64,000 nucleotides of DNA from Candidatus Thiodiazotropha endoloripes (GTDB taxonomy: Bacteria > Pseudomonadota > Gammaproteobacteria > Chromatiales > Chromatiaceae). The stretch is taken from assembly GCF_001708965.1 (NCBI RefSeq), contig NZ_LVJW01000003.1, positions 1,488,001 to 1,552,000 on the forward strand, read 5' to 3'. The position numbers and the translations under genes were made by a program. Below, piece after piece: positions 44,929-53,290 of the stretch. Position 1 is the stretch's first letter. Each line of letters begins with the position of its first letter. The notes below the pieces were generated by a model, which worked only from the letters and a program-made list of their open reading frames with translations, did not search any database and had not been told where the DNA came from.

Positions 44929-46266
44929 ATGAGTACAATCGAGTTGCAAACAACAAAACGACACTATCAGGTAAATCCCGGCGGAAGATTGAGCGGCAGC
45001 ATTCGGGTGCCTGGCGACAAATCCATATCCCATCGTTCGATCATGCTCGGTTCTCTGGCTGAGGGTGAGACCCTGGTCAACGGATTTCTTGAAGGGGAAG
45101 ACAGCCTCGCCACACTCAATGCATTTCGAGCAATGGGTGTTCAGATCGAAGGGCCTGAAGCGGGTTACGTGAAGATCAAAGGGGTTGGAATGAAGGGTCT
45201 CTCAACACCCGATGCGCCCTTGGATCTCGGTAACTCAGGAACCTCAATGCGGCTGCTCAGTGGTCTGTTGGCCGGCAGTGGTGTTGCCGTGACCCTGACC
45301 GGGGATAGTTCTCTCTCCGGGAGGCCGATGGGGCGGGTCATCGATCCACTGAGTGAAATGGGTGCGAATATCGGCTCACAGCCAGGTGGCACGGCCCCGT
45401 TGGTGCTGGCGGGACATCAACAGCTCAATGGGATCGACTATCAGCTGCCGATGGCCAGTGCACAGGTAAAATCCGCAGTTCTTTTGGCCGGGCTTTATGC
45501 GCAGGGTGAGACCTGTGTGACCGAACCTGCACCAACCCGGGATCATACTGAACGCATGCTGCAGGGGTTTGGCTACAGCTTGCAGCGTGATGGAGCCAAA
45601 ACCTGTCTACAGGGGGGTGGCAAACTGACTGCCTGTGAAATCGATGTGCCGGCCGATATCTCTTCAGCAACCTTTTTTATGGTTGGGGCCGCCATTGCCG
45701 AGGGTTCCGAGGTTACATTGCAGCATGTGGGTATCAACCCGACCCGGGACGGTGTGATCTCGATTCTGCGCCTGATGGGGGCCGACATCGAGCTGCTCAA
45801 TCAGCGGGAGATTGGTGGTGAACCGGTTGCCGACATCGTGGTTCGCTCCAGTCCACTGAAGGGAATCGACATACCCGAGGAGCTGGTGCCACTGGCGATC
45901 GATGAATTTCCGGCGATCTTCGTTGCAGCGGCCTGTGCGGAGGGGGAGACCCGACTGCAGGGGGCGGAAGAGCTCAGAGTCAAGGAGAGTGACCGGATTC
46001 AGGTTATGGCGGATGGATTGATATCGCTGGGGGTTCAGGCAGATCCGACCCAAGACGGTATCCTCATCAAGGGTGGGCCGATCCATGGTGGCCAGGTGGA
46101 AAGTCACGGTGATCACCGGATTGCCATGTCGTTTGCAATGGCCGGACTGGTTGCTAGCGGTTCCATCGAGATCGCCGACGTGGCGAATGTAAACACCTCA
46201 TTTCCCGGTTTCGTGGAGCTGGCCAGTGGTTGTGGCCTGAGCATTACTGAGGTGTCAGGAAAATGA
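44929..46266 (+). CDS. aroA: 3-phosphoshikimate 1-carboxyvinyltransferase (EPSP synthase)
   Basis: A 445-residue enzyme of the shikimate pathway that joins PEP to shikimate-3-phosphate. Signatures are GDKSISHRSIMLG near residue 30, LGNSGTSMRLLSGLLAG near residue 100, and RVKESDRIQVMADGL. The residue after LGNSG is Thr and the Gly-rich pocket around residue 100 reads LGNSGTSMR, which differs in detail from the E. coli NAGTAMR motif and is closer to class II enzymes. It ends in TGA that overlaps the cmk start (ATGA). Confidence 0.96.
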   Translation: MSTIELQTTKRHYQVNPGGRLSGSIRVPGDKSISHRSIMLGSLAEGETLVNGFLEGEDSLATLNAFRAMGVQIEGPEAGYVKIKGVGMKGLSTPDAPLDLGNSGTSMRLLSGLLAGSGVAVTLTGDSSLSGRPMGRVIDPLSEMGANIGSQPGGTAPLVLAGHQQLNGIDYQLPMASAQVKSAVLLAGLYAQGETCVTEPAPTRDHTERMLQGFGYSLQRDGAKTCLQGGGKLTACEIDVPADISSATFFMVGAAIAEGSEVTLQHVGINPTRDGVISILRLMGADIELLNQREIGGEPVADIVVRSSPLKGIDIPEELVPLAIDEFPAIFVAAACAEGETRLQGAEELRVKESDRIQVMADGLISLGVQADPTQDGILIKGGPIHGGQVESHGDHRIAMSFAMAGLVASGSIEIADVANVNTSFPGFVELASGCGLSITEVSGK

Positions 46267-46937
46267 ACCATGTTCCAGTAATCGCAATCGATGGGCCATC
46301 AGGTTCCGGCAAAGGTACTCTGGCAAGTCGGGTCGCGGAGACCCTTGGGTGGCGCCTGCTGGACAGTGGTGCGATCTATCGAGTGCTGGGATTGGCTGTT
46401 GAACGTGCTGGAATAAGTTTCGAAAATGCAGATAAAGTTTCTGAACTGGCAAGAAATCTGGATCTTACCTTTGATCAGGGGAGGGTTTTGCTGGGGCAGG
46501 AGAATGTGGCGGATGCGATCCGCACGGAAACCGCCGGTAATGCCGCCTCAAAAGTGGCGGCAATACCCCGGGTACGCCAGGCATTGCTGGATTGGCAGCA
46601 AAGTTACGCAAAAGCTCCGGGATTGGTAGCTGACGGACGGGATATGGGAACAGTGGTTTTCCCCACAGCTGAAGTGAAAATATTTCTTACAGCAAGTGTG
46701 GAAGAGCGCGCGTTAAGACGTTATAAACAGTTGAAAGAAAAGGGTTTGAGTGTTAATCTCGCCGCTCTTACTGAAGAGATTAAAGAGCGTGACGAGCGTG
46801 ATAGCGGGCGGGCGGCAGCTCCGCTCAAGGCGGCGTCGGATGCCTGGCAGTTGGATTCGACACAGTTTTCCGCCGATGAGGTCTATCAACAGGTCATGCA
46901 GCGCGTCTATAATGCGCTGCCTGAATCGGCGAGTTAG
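46263..46937 (+). CDS. cmk: cytidylate kinase
   Basis: A 224-residue (d)CMP kinase. The P-loop is DGPSGSGKGTLASRVAE near residue 10, the nucleotide region reads LLDSGAIYRVLGLA, and RDMGTVVFP and the RDERDSGRAAAPLK segment near residue 180 bind CMP. The start codon overlaps the aroA stop by four bases. Ahead of rpsA, as in most gammaproteobacteria, with an intrinsic terminator in between. Confidence 0.97.
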   Translation: MNHVPVIAIDGPSGSGKGTLASRVAETLGWRLLDSGAIYRVLGLAVERAGISFENADKVSELARNLDLTFDQGRVLLGQENVADAIRTETAGNAASKVAAIPRVRQALLDWQQSYAKAPGLVADGRDMGTVVFPTAEVKIFLTASVEERALRRYKQLKEKGLSVNLAALTEEIKERDERDSGRAAAPLKAASDAWQLDSTQFSADEVYQQVMQRVYNALPESAS

Positions 46938-46965
46938 GCTCGAAAATTCAGTAAGTAATCAGGTG

Positions 46966-46990
46966 GCCGGGTGAATCCCGGCTTTGTTTT
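46966..46990 (+). terminator. rho-independent terminator between cmk and rpsA
   Basis: GCCGGG, loop TGAAT, CCCGGC, followed by TTTGTTTT, 28 bases after the cmk stop. It separates the aroA-cmk transcript from rpsA, which then needs its own promoter; TATGAT at 47009-47014 is a possible -10. Confidence 0.75.
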
Positions 46991-47068
46991 AACTTTAACC
47001 CTGGTGGGTATGATCAGCTAGATCACACTTCACCTGTGCAACAGACATGTTGCAGGAAACCCAATCCC

Positions 47069-48745
47069 ATGACCGAAAGTTTTGCAGAATTATTTGAGGA
47101 GAGTCTCTCCAGTACCCAGCTTCGCAGCGGCGCCATCATCATTGGTACCGTTCTCGATATCACCTCTGAAGCTGTTATCGTCAATGCCGGCCTGAAGTCC
47201 GAAGGCGTCATTCCCCGTTCACAATTTCTCAACCATGCCGGTGAGATCGAAGTAGAAATTGGTGATCAGGTCGAAGTGGCCCTGGATGCTGTTGAAGATG
47301 GCTTTGGCGCAACCCGACTCTCCCGTGAAAAAGCCAAGCGCGACCAGGCTTGGAAAGTTCTTGAGAAAGCTCACGAAGCTGAAGAGACCGTCATTGGACG
47401 CATCAATGGCAAGGTAAAAGGTGGCTTCACTGTTGAATTGAACGATATCCGTGCATTCCTCCCAGGCTCACTGGTGGATGTGCGTCCGGTACGCGATACC
47501 GCTTACCTGGAAGGTAAGGATCTGGAATTCAAAGTGATCAAGCTGGATCGCCGTCGCAACAACGTGGTGGTTTCACGCCGTGCTGTTGTTGAACAGGAAT
47601 ACAGCGAAGAGCGGGAGAAGCTGCTCGAGAACCTTCAGGAAGGCCAGGAAGTCACCGGTGTGGTCAAGAACCTCACCGATTACGGTGCCTTCGTCGACCT
47701 GGGTGGTATCGACGGCCTGCTACACATCACCGATATGGCCTGGAAGCGTGTTAAACATCCTTCCGAGGTTGTCGAGATCGGTGATGAGATCCGCGTCAAG
47801 ATTTTGAAATTTGATCGTGACCGCAATCGTGTTTCACTGGGTCTCAAGCAGATGGGTGACGATCCTTGGGTTGCATTGGCACGTCGCTATCCTGAAAGCA
47901 CCCGTCTGTTCGGTAAGGTTACCAACATTGCCGATTACGGCTGCTTTGTTGAGATCGAAGAGGGCGTTGAAGGTCTGGTGCATGTCTCCGAGATGGATTG
48001 GACCAACAAAAACGTTCACCCCTCAAAGATTGTATCCCTGGGAGATGAGGTTGAGGTCATGGTTCTGGATATCGATGAAGAGCGCCGTCGTGTCTCGCTC
48101 GGTATCAAACAGTGCAAGCCCAACCCATGGGATGAGTTTGCCGCCATTCATAAGAAGGGCGACCATGTCAGCGGCAGCATCAAGTCGATCACTGACTTCG
48201 GTATCTTCATCGGCCTTGATGGTGGTATCGACGGTTTGATTCATCTGTCGGATATCTCTTGGGATGATGAAGGTGAAGATGCCATCCGCAACTTCAAGAA
48301 GGGTGACGAAGTTGAGACCGTTGTACTCTCTGTTGACCCTGAGCGTGAGCGTATCTCTCTGGGTATCAAGCAGTTGGCACAGGATCCGTTCTCACTGTTC
48401 GTTGCTGCCAATGAAAAAGGCAGTTTCGTCAAGGGAACCGTTGCCGAGGTTGATGCTAAGGGTGCGGTGATTGCTCTGGCCGATGGTGTTGAAGGTTATC
48501 TGCGGGCTTCAGAGCTCTCTCGTGATCGTGTTGAGGATGCCCGTTCCATACTCAAGGAAGGTGATGAAGTTGAAGCTAAATTCATCGGAGTCGATCGTAA
48601 AAACCGTACCATTTCGCTCTCGATCAAGGCTAAGGATGCTGATGAAGAGGCTGCAGCCATCAAAGGTTACGCCAGAGATGCTGCAAGCAGTGCCCCGACA
48701 TTGGGTGACTTGCTGAAGGAGCAGATGGATAATCAGGGCGACTGA
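47069..48745 (+). CDS. rpsA: 30S ribosomal protein S1
   Basis: A 558-residue ribosomal protein (E. coli 557) with six S1 RNA-binding repeats. It starts [13 protein letters not shown], and the repeats are marked by [40 protein letters not shown] and [20 protein letters not shown]. It unfolds mRNA on the 30S subunit. ATG 47069 with AGGA upstream; an open frame reaching 47036 is not needed. Followed by ihfB on the same strand, with a 13-bp stem hairpin between them. Confidence 0.98.
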   Translation: MTESFAELFEESLSSTQLRSGAIIIGTVLDITSEAVIVNAGLKSEGVIPRSQFLNHAGEIEVEIGDQVEVALDAVEDGFGATRLSREKAKRDQAWKVLEKAHEAEETVIGRINGKVKGGFTVELNDIRAFLPGSLVDVRPVRDTAYLEGKDLEFKVIKLDRRRNNVVVSRRAVVEQEYSEEREKLLENLQEGQEVTGVVKNLTDYGAFVDLGGIDGLLHITDMAWKRVKHPSEVVEIGDEIRVKILKFDRDRNRVSLGLKQMGDDPWVALARRYPESTRLFGKVTNIADYGCFVEIEEGVEGLVHVSEMDWTNKNVHPSKIVSLGDEVEVMVLDIDEERRRVSLGIKQCKPNPWDEFAAIHKKGDHVSGSIKSITDFGIFIGLDGGIDGLIHLSDISWDDEGEDAIRNFKKGDEVETVVLSVDPERERISLGIKQLAQDPFSLFVAANEKGSFVKGTVAEVDAKGAVIALADGVEGYLRASELSRDRVEDARSILKEGDEVEAKFIGVDRKNRTISLSIKAKDADEEAAAIKGYARDAASSAPTLGDLLKEQMDNQGD

Positions 48746-48787
48746 TAGGTCCTGGAGTCTGCAACAGAAAGACTCCGAAACCGCAAA

Positions 48788-48818
48788 TAAGGGGTTGCAC
48801 TCAAGGTGCAACCCCTTA
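48788..48818 (+). terminator. hairpin between rpsA and ihfB
   Basis: TAAGGGGTTGCAC (48788-48800) and its exact complement at 48806-48818 form a 13-bp stem with loop TCAAG. It ends 29 bases before the ihfB start. The base run after the stem is CAAAACGG, not T, so partial termination, mRNA protection or occlusion of the ihfB translation start are all possible. Confidence 0.6.
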
Positions 48819-48847
48819 CAAAACGGCGAATTGGAGAACTTACAAGA

Positions 48848-49168
48848 ATGACAAAATCCGAACTAATAGAAATTATTGCCAAGGAGCAAAGTCATCTCGC
48901 CTACAGGGATGTTGAACTGGCAGTTAAGTGTATGATTGAACATATGAGTCAATCACTTGCGTCTGGAGAGCGGATCGAGATTCGTGGTTTTGGCAGTTTC
49001 TCACTGCACTACAGACCACCTAGAATGGGACGTAATCCAAAAACTGGCAAAACAGTCGCGCTTTCAGGCAAATACGTGCCGCACTTCAAACCCGGTAAAG
49101 AGCTGCGGGATCGGGTTAATATCAACTACACCATCGAACTGGAAGACAAGGAAGAAGAGACGGCATAA
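48848..49168 (+). CDS. ihfB: integration host factor beta subunit
   Basis: A 106-residue DNA-bending protein of the HU/IHF family. It has [11 protein letters not shown] at the start, the beta-arm [22 protein letters not shown] containing the intercalating Pro, and [18 protein letters not shown] near the C-terminus. It pairs with IhfA (elsewhere). The C-terminal tail is slightly extended and acidic (LEDKEEETA). ATG 48848 with GGAG upstream. Convergent with phoR. Confidence 0.96.
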   Translation: MTKSELIEIIAKEQSHLAYRDVELAVKCMIEHMSQSLASGERIEIRGFGSFSLHYRPPRMGRNPKTGKTVALSGKYVPHFKPGKELRDRVNINYTIELEDKEEETA

Positions 49169-49200
49169 GGCTGTGTCTGTTTTGGTCAGTATATGATTCA

Positions 49201-49226
49201 GACTGGACCGGCAGTATGGGCCAGTC
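49201..49226. terminator. hairpin between convergent ihfB and phoR
   Basis: GACTGG (49201-49206) and CCAGTC (49221-49226), extended inward by CC/GG after one mismatch, form a stem in the 93-base gap between the two 3' ends. Likely bidirectional; there is no T-tract. Confidence 0.4.
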
Positions 49227-49261
49227 GACCGTACATCTCTAGGCAGCTTCCTCTGCCATCT

Positions 49262-50626
49262 TCACATGTCTTGGGCTGATTCCAAGTCGTTGCTGAGTTG
49301 TTCTTGTTCCTCCAGCGTTTTCAGATTGCATTTATGCAAAATGACATCTTCCGGAAACAGGCACTTGAATTGGCTGCCTGAACCCAGCTGACTGGCGATC
49401 TGCAGTTCGCCGTCATGGCGTCCGATAATGTGTTTAACAATGGCCAGTCCAAGGCCGGTTCCACCCGACTGACGGGAGCGGGCCTTATCCGCACGATAGA
49501 ATCTTTCGGTCAACCTGGGAATATGTCTTTGTTCGATCCCCGGCCCACTGTCGGCAACTGTCAGGCAGGCCTGATTGTCCAAACTTTGCCAACTGATATT
49601 GATCTCAGTGCCAGGTGGAGTATGGACAATGGCATTGAATACCAGATTTGAAAAAGCACTGGTCAGCTCACTCTCTTCACCCAGCAGGTATAGCTGATCA
49701 TCCACCTGCAGATTTATCGAATAACCACCTTTTTGATCGGCCAGCAGGCGTGCCTGATCAACAATTCTACTGAGCAGCTCGGGTACTGCGATTGGCTTGT
49801 CGGATGATGGTGCCTCACCCATCTCCAGTCGGGACAAGGCAAGCAGGTCATTGATGATACTGTTCATCCGTTCAGCCTGTTGGCTCATCAAGGTGAAAGG
49901 GCGCTGTTGGAACGGCAGCATCTCGTTGTCTCCCAGATTCTCCAGAAATCCGGTGATAACCGTGAGTGGTGTTCTTAACTCATGGGATACATTTGAGACA
50001 AAATCCCGACGTGTCTGATTCAGTGTGTAGACGTCGGTAATGTTCCTGACCACGACCAGACGCTGGGCCTTTTTGCCGCCAAAGCGGGTGACGCGTAGAG
50101 AAACAATAATTGCCTTGTTGACCGGGGATGGAAACTCCAGGGGTTTGGAATAGTCAGGATTTTTCAAATAGTCTGCCAGATCATCATGTTTGATCCGTTC
50201 CAGCAGGGAGAGATTTTCATCCCTTGGCCAACTGATGTGGAGCAGATTGTTGGCTGCAGGATTGGCCCATTCGATATTTCCGGATTTATTGAGCAGGATT
50301 AAGCCATCCGGTATCGAGCTGGTGACTTTTCTGAAACGTGAAGCGAACCGGTTCAGGGTACGTTTACGTTTACGACTTCGCAGTCGATGCCTGGATAGCT
50401 CTTTGTAGATCATACCCCAGATATCAGCAGGGTATGGTGGTGTGATTGGTTTACCGTGATGGATCAAATGGGCAAGTTTGATCAGATAGAAGCCATGTTT
50501 GGTCAGATAGGCGGTAATCGCAAATACAGCGGCAAGAGTCAGTGTGTCAGCCAAATATCCAAACGGTAAAACAACCAGCAATGCGCCAGTTAACTGACTG
50601 ATTTCAATGTTGAGATAATTTCTCAC
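49262..50626 (-). CDS. phoR: phosphate-regulon sensor histidine kinase PhoR
   Basis: A 454-residue sensor kinase. Two N-terminal membrane helices, a PAS domain (about 110-220), a HisKA domain with phospho-His in VSNVSHELRTPLTVITGFLE, then an ATPase domain with N box, DSGPGIEQRH and GTGLGLAIVKHI. The layout and motif wording are those of PhoR. GTG start at 50626 overlaps the phoB stop by four bases. The Pst/PhoU components that normally signal to it are not in this window. Confidence 0.95.
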   Translation of the reverse strand: MRNYLNIEISQLTGALLVVLPFGYLADTLTLAAVFAITAYLTKHGFYLIKLAHLIHHGKPITPPYPADIWGMIYKELSRHRLRSRKRKRTLNRFASRFRKVTSSIPDGLILLNKSGNIEWANPAANNLLHISWPRDENLSLLERIKHDDLADYLKNPDYSKPLEFPSPVNKAIIVSLRVTRFGGKKAQRLVVVRNITDVYTLNQTRRDFVSNVSHELRTPLTVITGFLENLGDNEMLPFQQRPFTLMSQQAERMNSIINDLLALSRLEMGEAPSSDKPIAVPELLSRIVDQARLLADQKGGYSINLQVDDQLYLLGEESELTSAFSNLVFNAIVHTPPGTEINISWQSLDNQACLTVADSGPGIEQRHIPRLTERFYRADKARSRQSGGTGLGLAIVKHIIGRHDGELQIASQLGSGSQFKCLFPEDVILHKCNLKTLEEQEQLSNDLESAQDM

Positions 50627-51330
50627 GATTTTTCTGAGTTATGACTGGCAGGCTGTGGTGTAAATCGATATCCAACCCCGCGAACGGTCTGTATGAAACG
50701 ATGGTGGTTGGAAGGCGTCAGTAATTTTCTCAAACGGCGTATGTGTACATCAACGGTTCTCTCATCCACATAGACATCATTACCCCAGACGTGATCCAGA
50801 ATCTGGGATCGGCTATAAGCACGCTCGGGATGACTCATGAAAAAATAGAGTAGACGATACTCTGCTGGGGAGAGATGCAGGGGCGTCTCATTGATCAGTA
50901 CAAGATGTTTGACCGGATCGAGGATCAAACCGTGATAGGCAACCGCCTGTTGCTCTGAAGAGCCGCCAGAGCGCCGTAATACCGCTTTGATTCGTGCAAT
51001 CATCTCCCTGGTGGAGAAGGGTTTGGTGATGTAATCATCCGCACCACTGTCCAAGCCTACCACCTTGTCCGATTCATCCGTTTTTGCCGTGAGCAGGATG
51101 ATCGGTGTAGAGACTGGTGATACCTGTTTCAGCTCCTTGGTGAGATCCAATCCTGATCTGCCGGGCAGCATCCAATCCATCAGGATCAGATCATAGTTGT
51201 GATCTGCCAACAGTTTTCGCGCATCCTGGGCATTATCGGCTTCGCTTATCACAAATCCTTTCGGTTCCAACGCAAAGCGGATCATCTCACGAATCTCCGG
51301 TTCATCTTCTACGATTAAAATTTTCGGCAT
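50623..51330 (-). CDS. phoB: phosphate-regulon response regulator PhoB
   Basis: A 235-residue OmpR/PhoB-type regulator. The receiver domain has EDEPEIREM, the phospho-Asp in LILMDWMLPGRSGLD near residue 54, and KPFS; the winged-helix domain has the recognition segment VYVDERTVDVHIRRLRKLL and VRGVGYRF. It activates phosphate-starvation genes. Upstream of phoR in one operon. No obvious Pho box was found in the 600 bases upstream. Confidence 0.96.
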   Translation of the reverse strand: MPKILIVEDEPEIREMIRFALEPKGFVISEADNAQDARKLLADHNYDLILMDWMLPGRSGLDLTKELKQVSPVSTPIILLTAKTDESDKVVGLDSGADDYITKPFSTREMIARIKAVLRRSGGSSEQQAVAYHGLILDPVKHLVLINETPLHLSPAEYRLLYFFMSHPERAYSRSQILDHVWGNDVYVDERTVDVHIRRLRKLLTPSNHHRFIQTVRGVGYRFTPQPASHNSEKS

Positions 51331-51935
51331 TGGGGCCCAAATGTCTGGTGGTGGTCAGGAGACGTCAGAGGGCCTCGTGTGGCGTAACGTATAAACTCTA
51401 GTATTCAGAGCCCCGTGAACGCCTCAAGACAAGGCGTAGCGTGCAGGCTATGGCGCCTCGTGCCAAGCAGCTATCGGCTTAGCGTCTCGCTGATTGGGTG
51501 AGTTTATACGTTACACCACACGAGTAGACCCAATAGGTAAATTGTACCGTATGGTGGCTGAATAACTTAACCTTGTTTTCATATTTTGATCGATACCCGC
51601 TTACAGGGTGCCTGCAATATCTGTCCAGGCTGGGTATCGCGCTATTTTCCAGTCTCTTTGCTCAGCAGCCTTGATGGTTTTTAAACTGACTGGGTTGGGG
51701 ATCAAGGATGACCTCACCCTATATCCTGGGATTAAAATGTATATCATTTCTTAGGTATTATTAAGTTTTATAATTAACTTGTTGATAAAACATGAATAAA
51801 TTAACTGATGTCATCTTGTGACAAGCCGCTGTATCCTAGTGGTTATAAATAAAGCGTTGGGATTACTTGTGATTCAAGTCCCCAATAGAGATAATCATAA
51901 CTGGGCCAAATCTGGCGAAATTTTAAAGCAACTTC
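51331..51935. other. 605-base intergenic region with a MITE-like element
   Basis: Divergent spacer between phoB and the CorC-like gene. It holds the 151-bp element with terminal inverted repeats at 51374-51524 (listed separately). The rest from 51525 to 51935 is AT-rich in parts (51731-51800) and shows no open frame with a ribosome binding site or RNA gene. Confidence 0.5.
51374..51524. mobile_element. MITE-like element with 25-bp terminal inverted repeats
   Basis: Arms at 51374-51398 and 51500-51524 are inverted complements over 24 of 25 positions (the outer bases read CTCGTGTGGCG and CACCACACGAG). The 101-base interior contains a further small stem (CGCCT/AGGCG, about 51421-51437). There is no coding capacity. 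The size and structure fit a miniature inverted-repeat transposable element or a large REP-like hairpin. No target-site duplication was evident, and no second copy is visible in the window, so mobility is unproven. Confidence 0.55.
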
Positions 51936-53207
51936 GTGGAAAGTTATCTAATTTTGGTGGCACTGCTCGTGCTGTCGGGCGTCTTCTCCGGTTCTGAGAC
52001 AGCTCTGGTATCCCTATCGATGGCTCGTGCCGAGGCATTGTACAAGGAGGGTAGAAGTGGCGCTCATGCTCTCTACATCCTGAAAAAAGATCCCAGCCGA
52101 ATGCTGATCACGATTCTGATCGGCAATAATGTGGTCAATATCGCTGCATCCGCCATGGCCACAGTGATTGCAACAGACTACTTCGGCGATAGTGGCCCAG
52201 GCATTGCGGTCGGTATACTGACCATCGTGATTCTGATTTTCGGTGAGATTACCCCGAAGAGTCTGGCAACCCGTTTCTCCGAACGTATCTCACTGGCAAT
52301 ATCACCCCTCATCTATGGATTCATGCGCTTGATCTACCCGCTGGTCTGGCTGTTTCTGCAGTTCACCAACTGGGTACAGTCCTCTACCAAGGCGATGGAT
52401 GATCCGCTGATTACGGAATCAGAGGTGATCACACTGATCGAGCATGGAGAGGAAGAGGGTGTCATCGACACCGATGAGCGGGAGATGATTGAGCGCATCT
52501 TCAGCTTCAATGACCTCAAGGCTGAGGATGTGATGACCCCCAGGCGCCAGGTGTTTCGGCTCGATGGTTGTCGCACCCTAAGGGATGTGCTACCGAATAT
52601 ACTGACCGAAGGATATTCCCGAATTCCGGTCTATAGTGAAGACCCGGATGAAATCGTCAGTGTGATCATCCTGCGGGACCTGATCGGTATCATTGCCAAG
52701 GGTGAGTTGGATGTGGAACTCAAAGAGTTGGGTCAGGAGCCCTTGTTCACCTCAGCCATCACACCGATCGATGAGTTGATTCGAATTCTGAAAAATAAAA
52801 GCACTCATCTGGCCGTTGTGGTTGATGAGCATGGTGCGATGGTGGGCGTCATCTCACTTGAGGATATGCTTGAAGAGCTGGTGGGTGAGATCTACGACGA
52901 AAGTGACGAAAAGCCCGATGATCTGTTGGTGCTGGACGATAGTAATATACTGGTGAAGGGGACAGCGGAGTTGCGCGTTGTTGAGGAGTTTTTCTCCATC
53001 GATATTCCTGGCAAGCCAACCGACACAATCAACAGATGGTTGCTTGAGCATACCGAACGGATTCCGGCTAAAGATGAGAAATTTGAACTGGATGGTCTGA
53101 TGGTGCGAGTCGAAGATGCGTCCACCCGACGAATTCACCAGGTGATTCTCAGCCGAACCGACAAAACCGAAGAAGATCAGAGTGAGGACCTGCAGACTGA
53201 GTCCTGA
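51936..53207 (+). CDS. CNNM/CorC-HlyC family transporter
   Basis: A 423-residue protein with an N-terminal DUF21/CNNM membrane domain (three to four helices; FSGSETALVSLSMARAEALY and GNNVVNIAASAMATV), a pair of CBS domains (about 195-320; MTPRRQVFRLDG and DEHGAMVGVISLEDMLEELVGEI) and the C-terminal CorC_HlyC domain. Homologues are linked to magnesium or cobalt efflux; YfjD of E. coli is similar. The start is GTG 51936 with only a weak ribosome binding site. Divergent from phoB. Confidence 0.92.
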   Translation: MESYLILVALLVLSGVFSGSETALVSLSMARAEALYKEGRSGAHALYILKKDPSRMLITILIGNNVVNIAASAMATVIATDYFGDSGPGIAVGILTIVILIFGEITPKSLATRFSERISLAISPLIYGFMRLIYPLVWLFLQFTNWVQSSTKAMDDPLITESEVITLIEHGEEEGVIDTDEREMIERIFSFNDLKAEDVMTPRRQVFRLDGCRTLRDVLPNILTEGYSRIPVYSEDPDEIVSVIILRDLIGIIAKGELDVELKELGQEPLFTSAITPIDELIRILKNKSTHLAVVVDEHGAMVGVISLEDMLEELVGEIYDESDEKPDDLLVLDDSNILVKGTAELRVVEEFFSIDIPGKPTDTINRWLLEHTERIPAKDEKFELDGLMVRVEDASTRRIHQVILSRTDKTEEDQSEDLQTES

Positions 53208-53233
53208 CCGGAGGATTCAGCTTTCTCTGAATG

Positions 53234-53261
53234 GCGCTGACTGACCTTTGTCAGCCAGCGC
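53234..53261. terminator. bidirectional hairpin between the CorC-like gene and ppk1
   Basis: Twelve-base arms (GCGCTGACTGAC and GTCAGCCAGCGC, one mismatch) with loop CTTT lie in the 83-base gap between two convergent genes. Position suggests termination in both directions. Confidence 0.6.
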
Positions 53262-53290
53262 ATGCATGATAATTCAAGCAGGAGCTATCG

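Noticed and set aside
51331-51373. Possible Pho box upstream of phoB
   Set aside because: No pair of CTGTCAT-like direct repeats with the right spacing was found in the upstream 600 bases.
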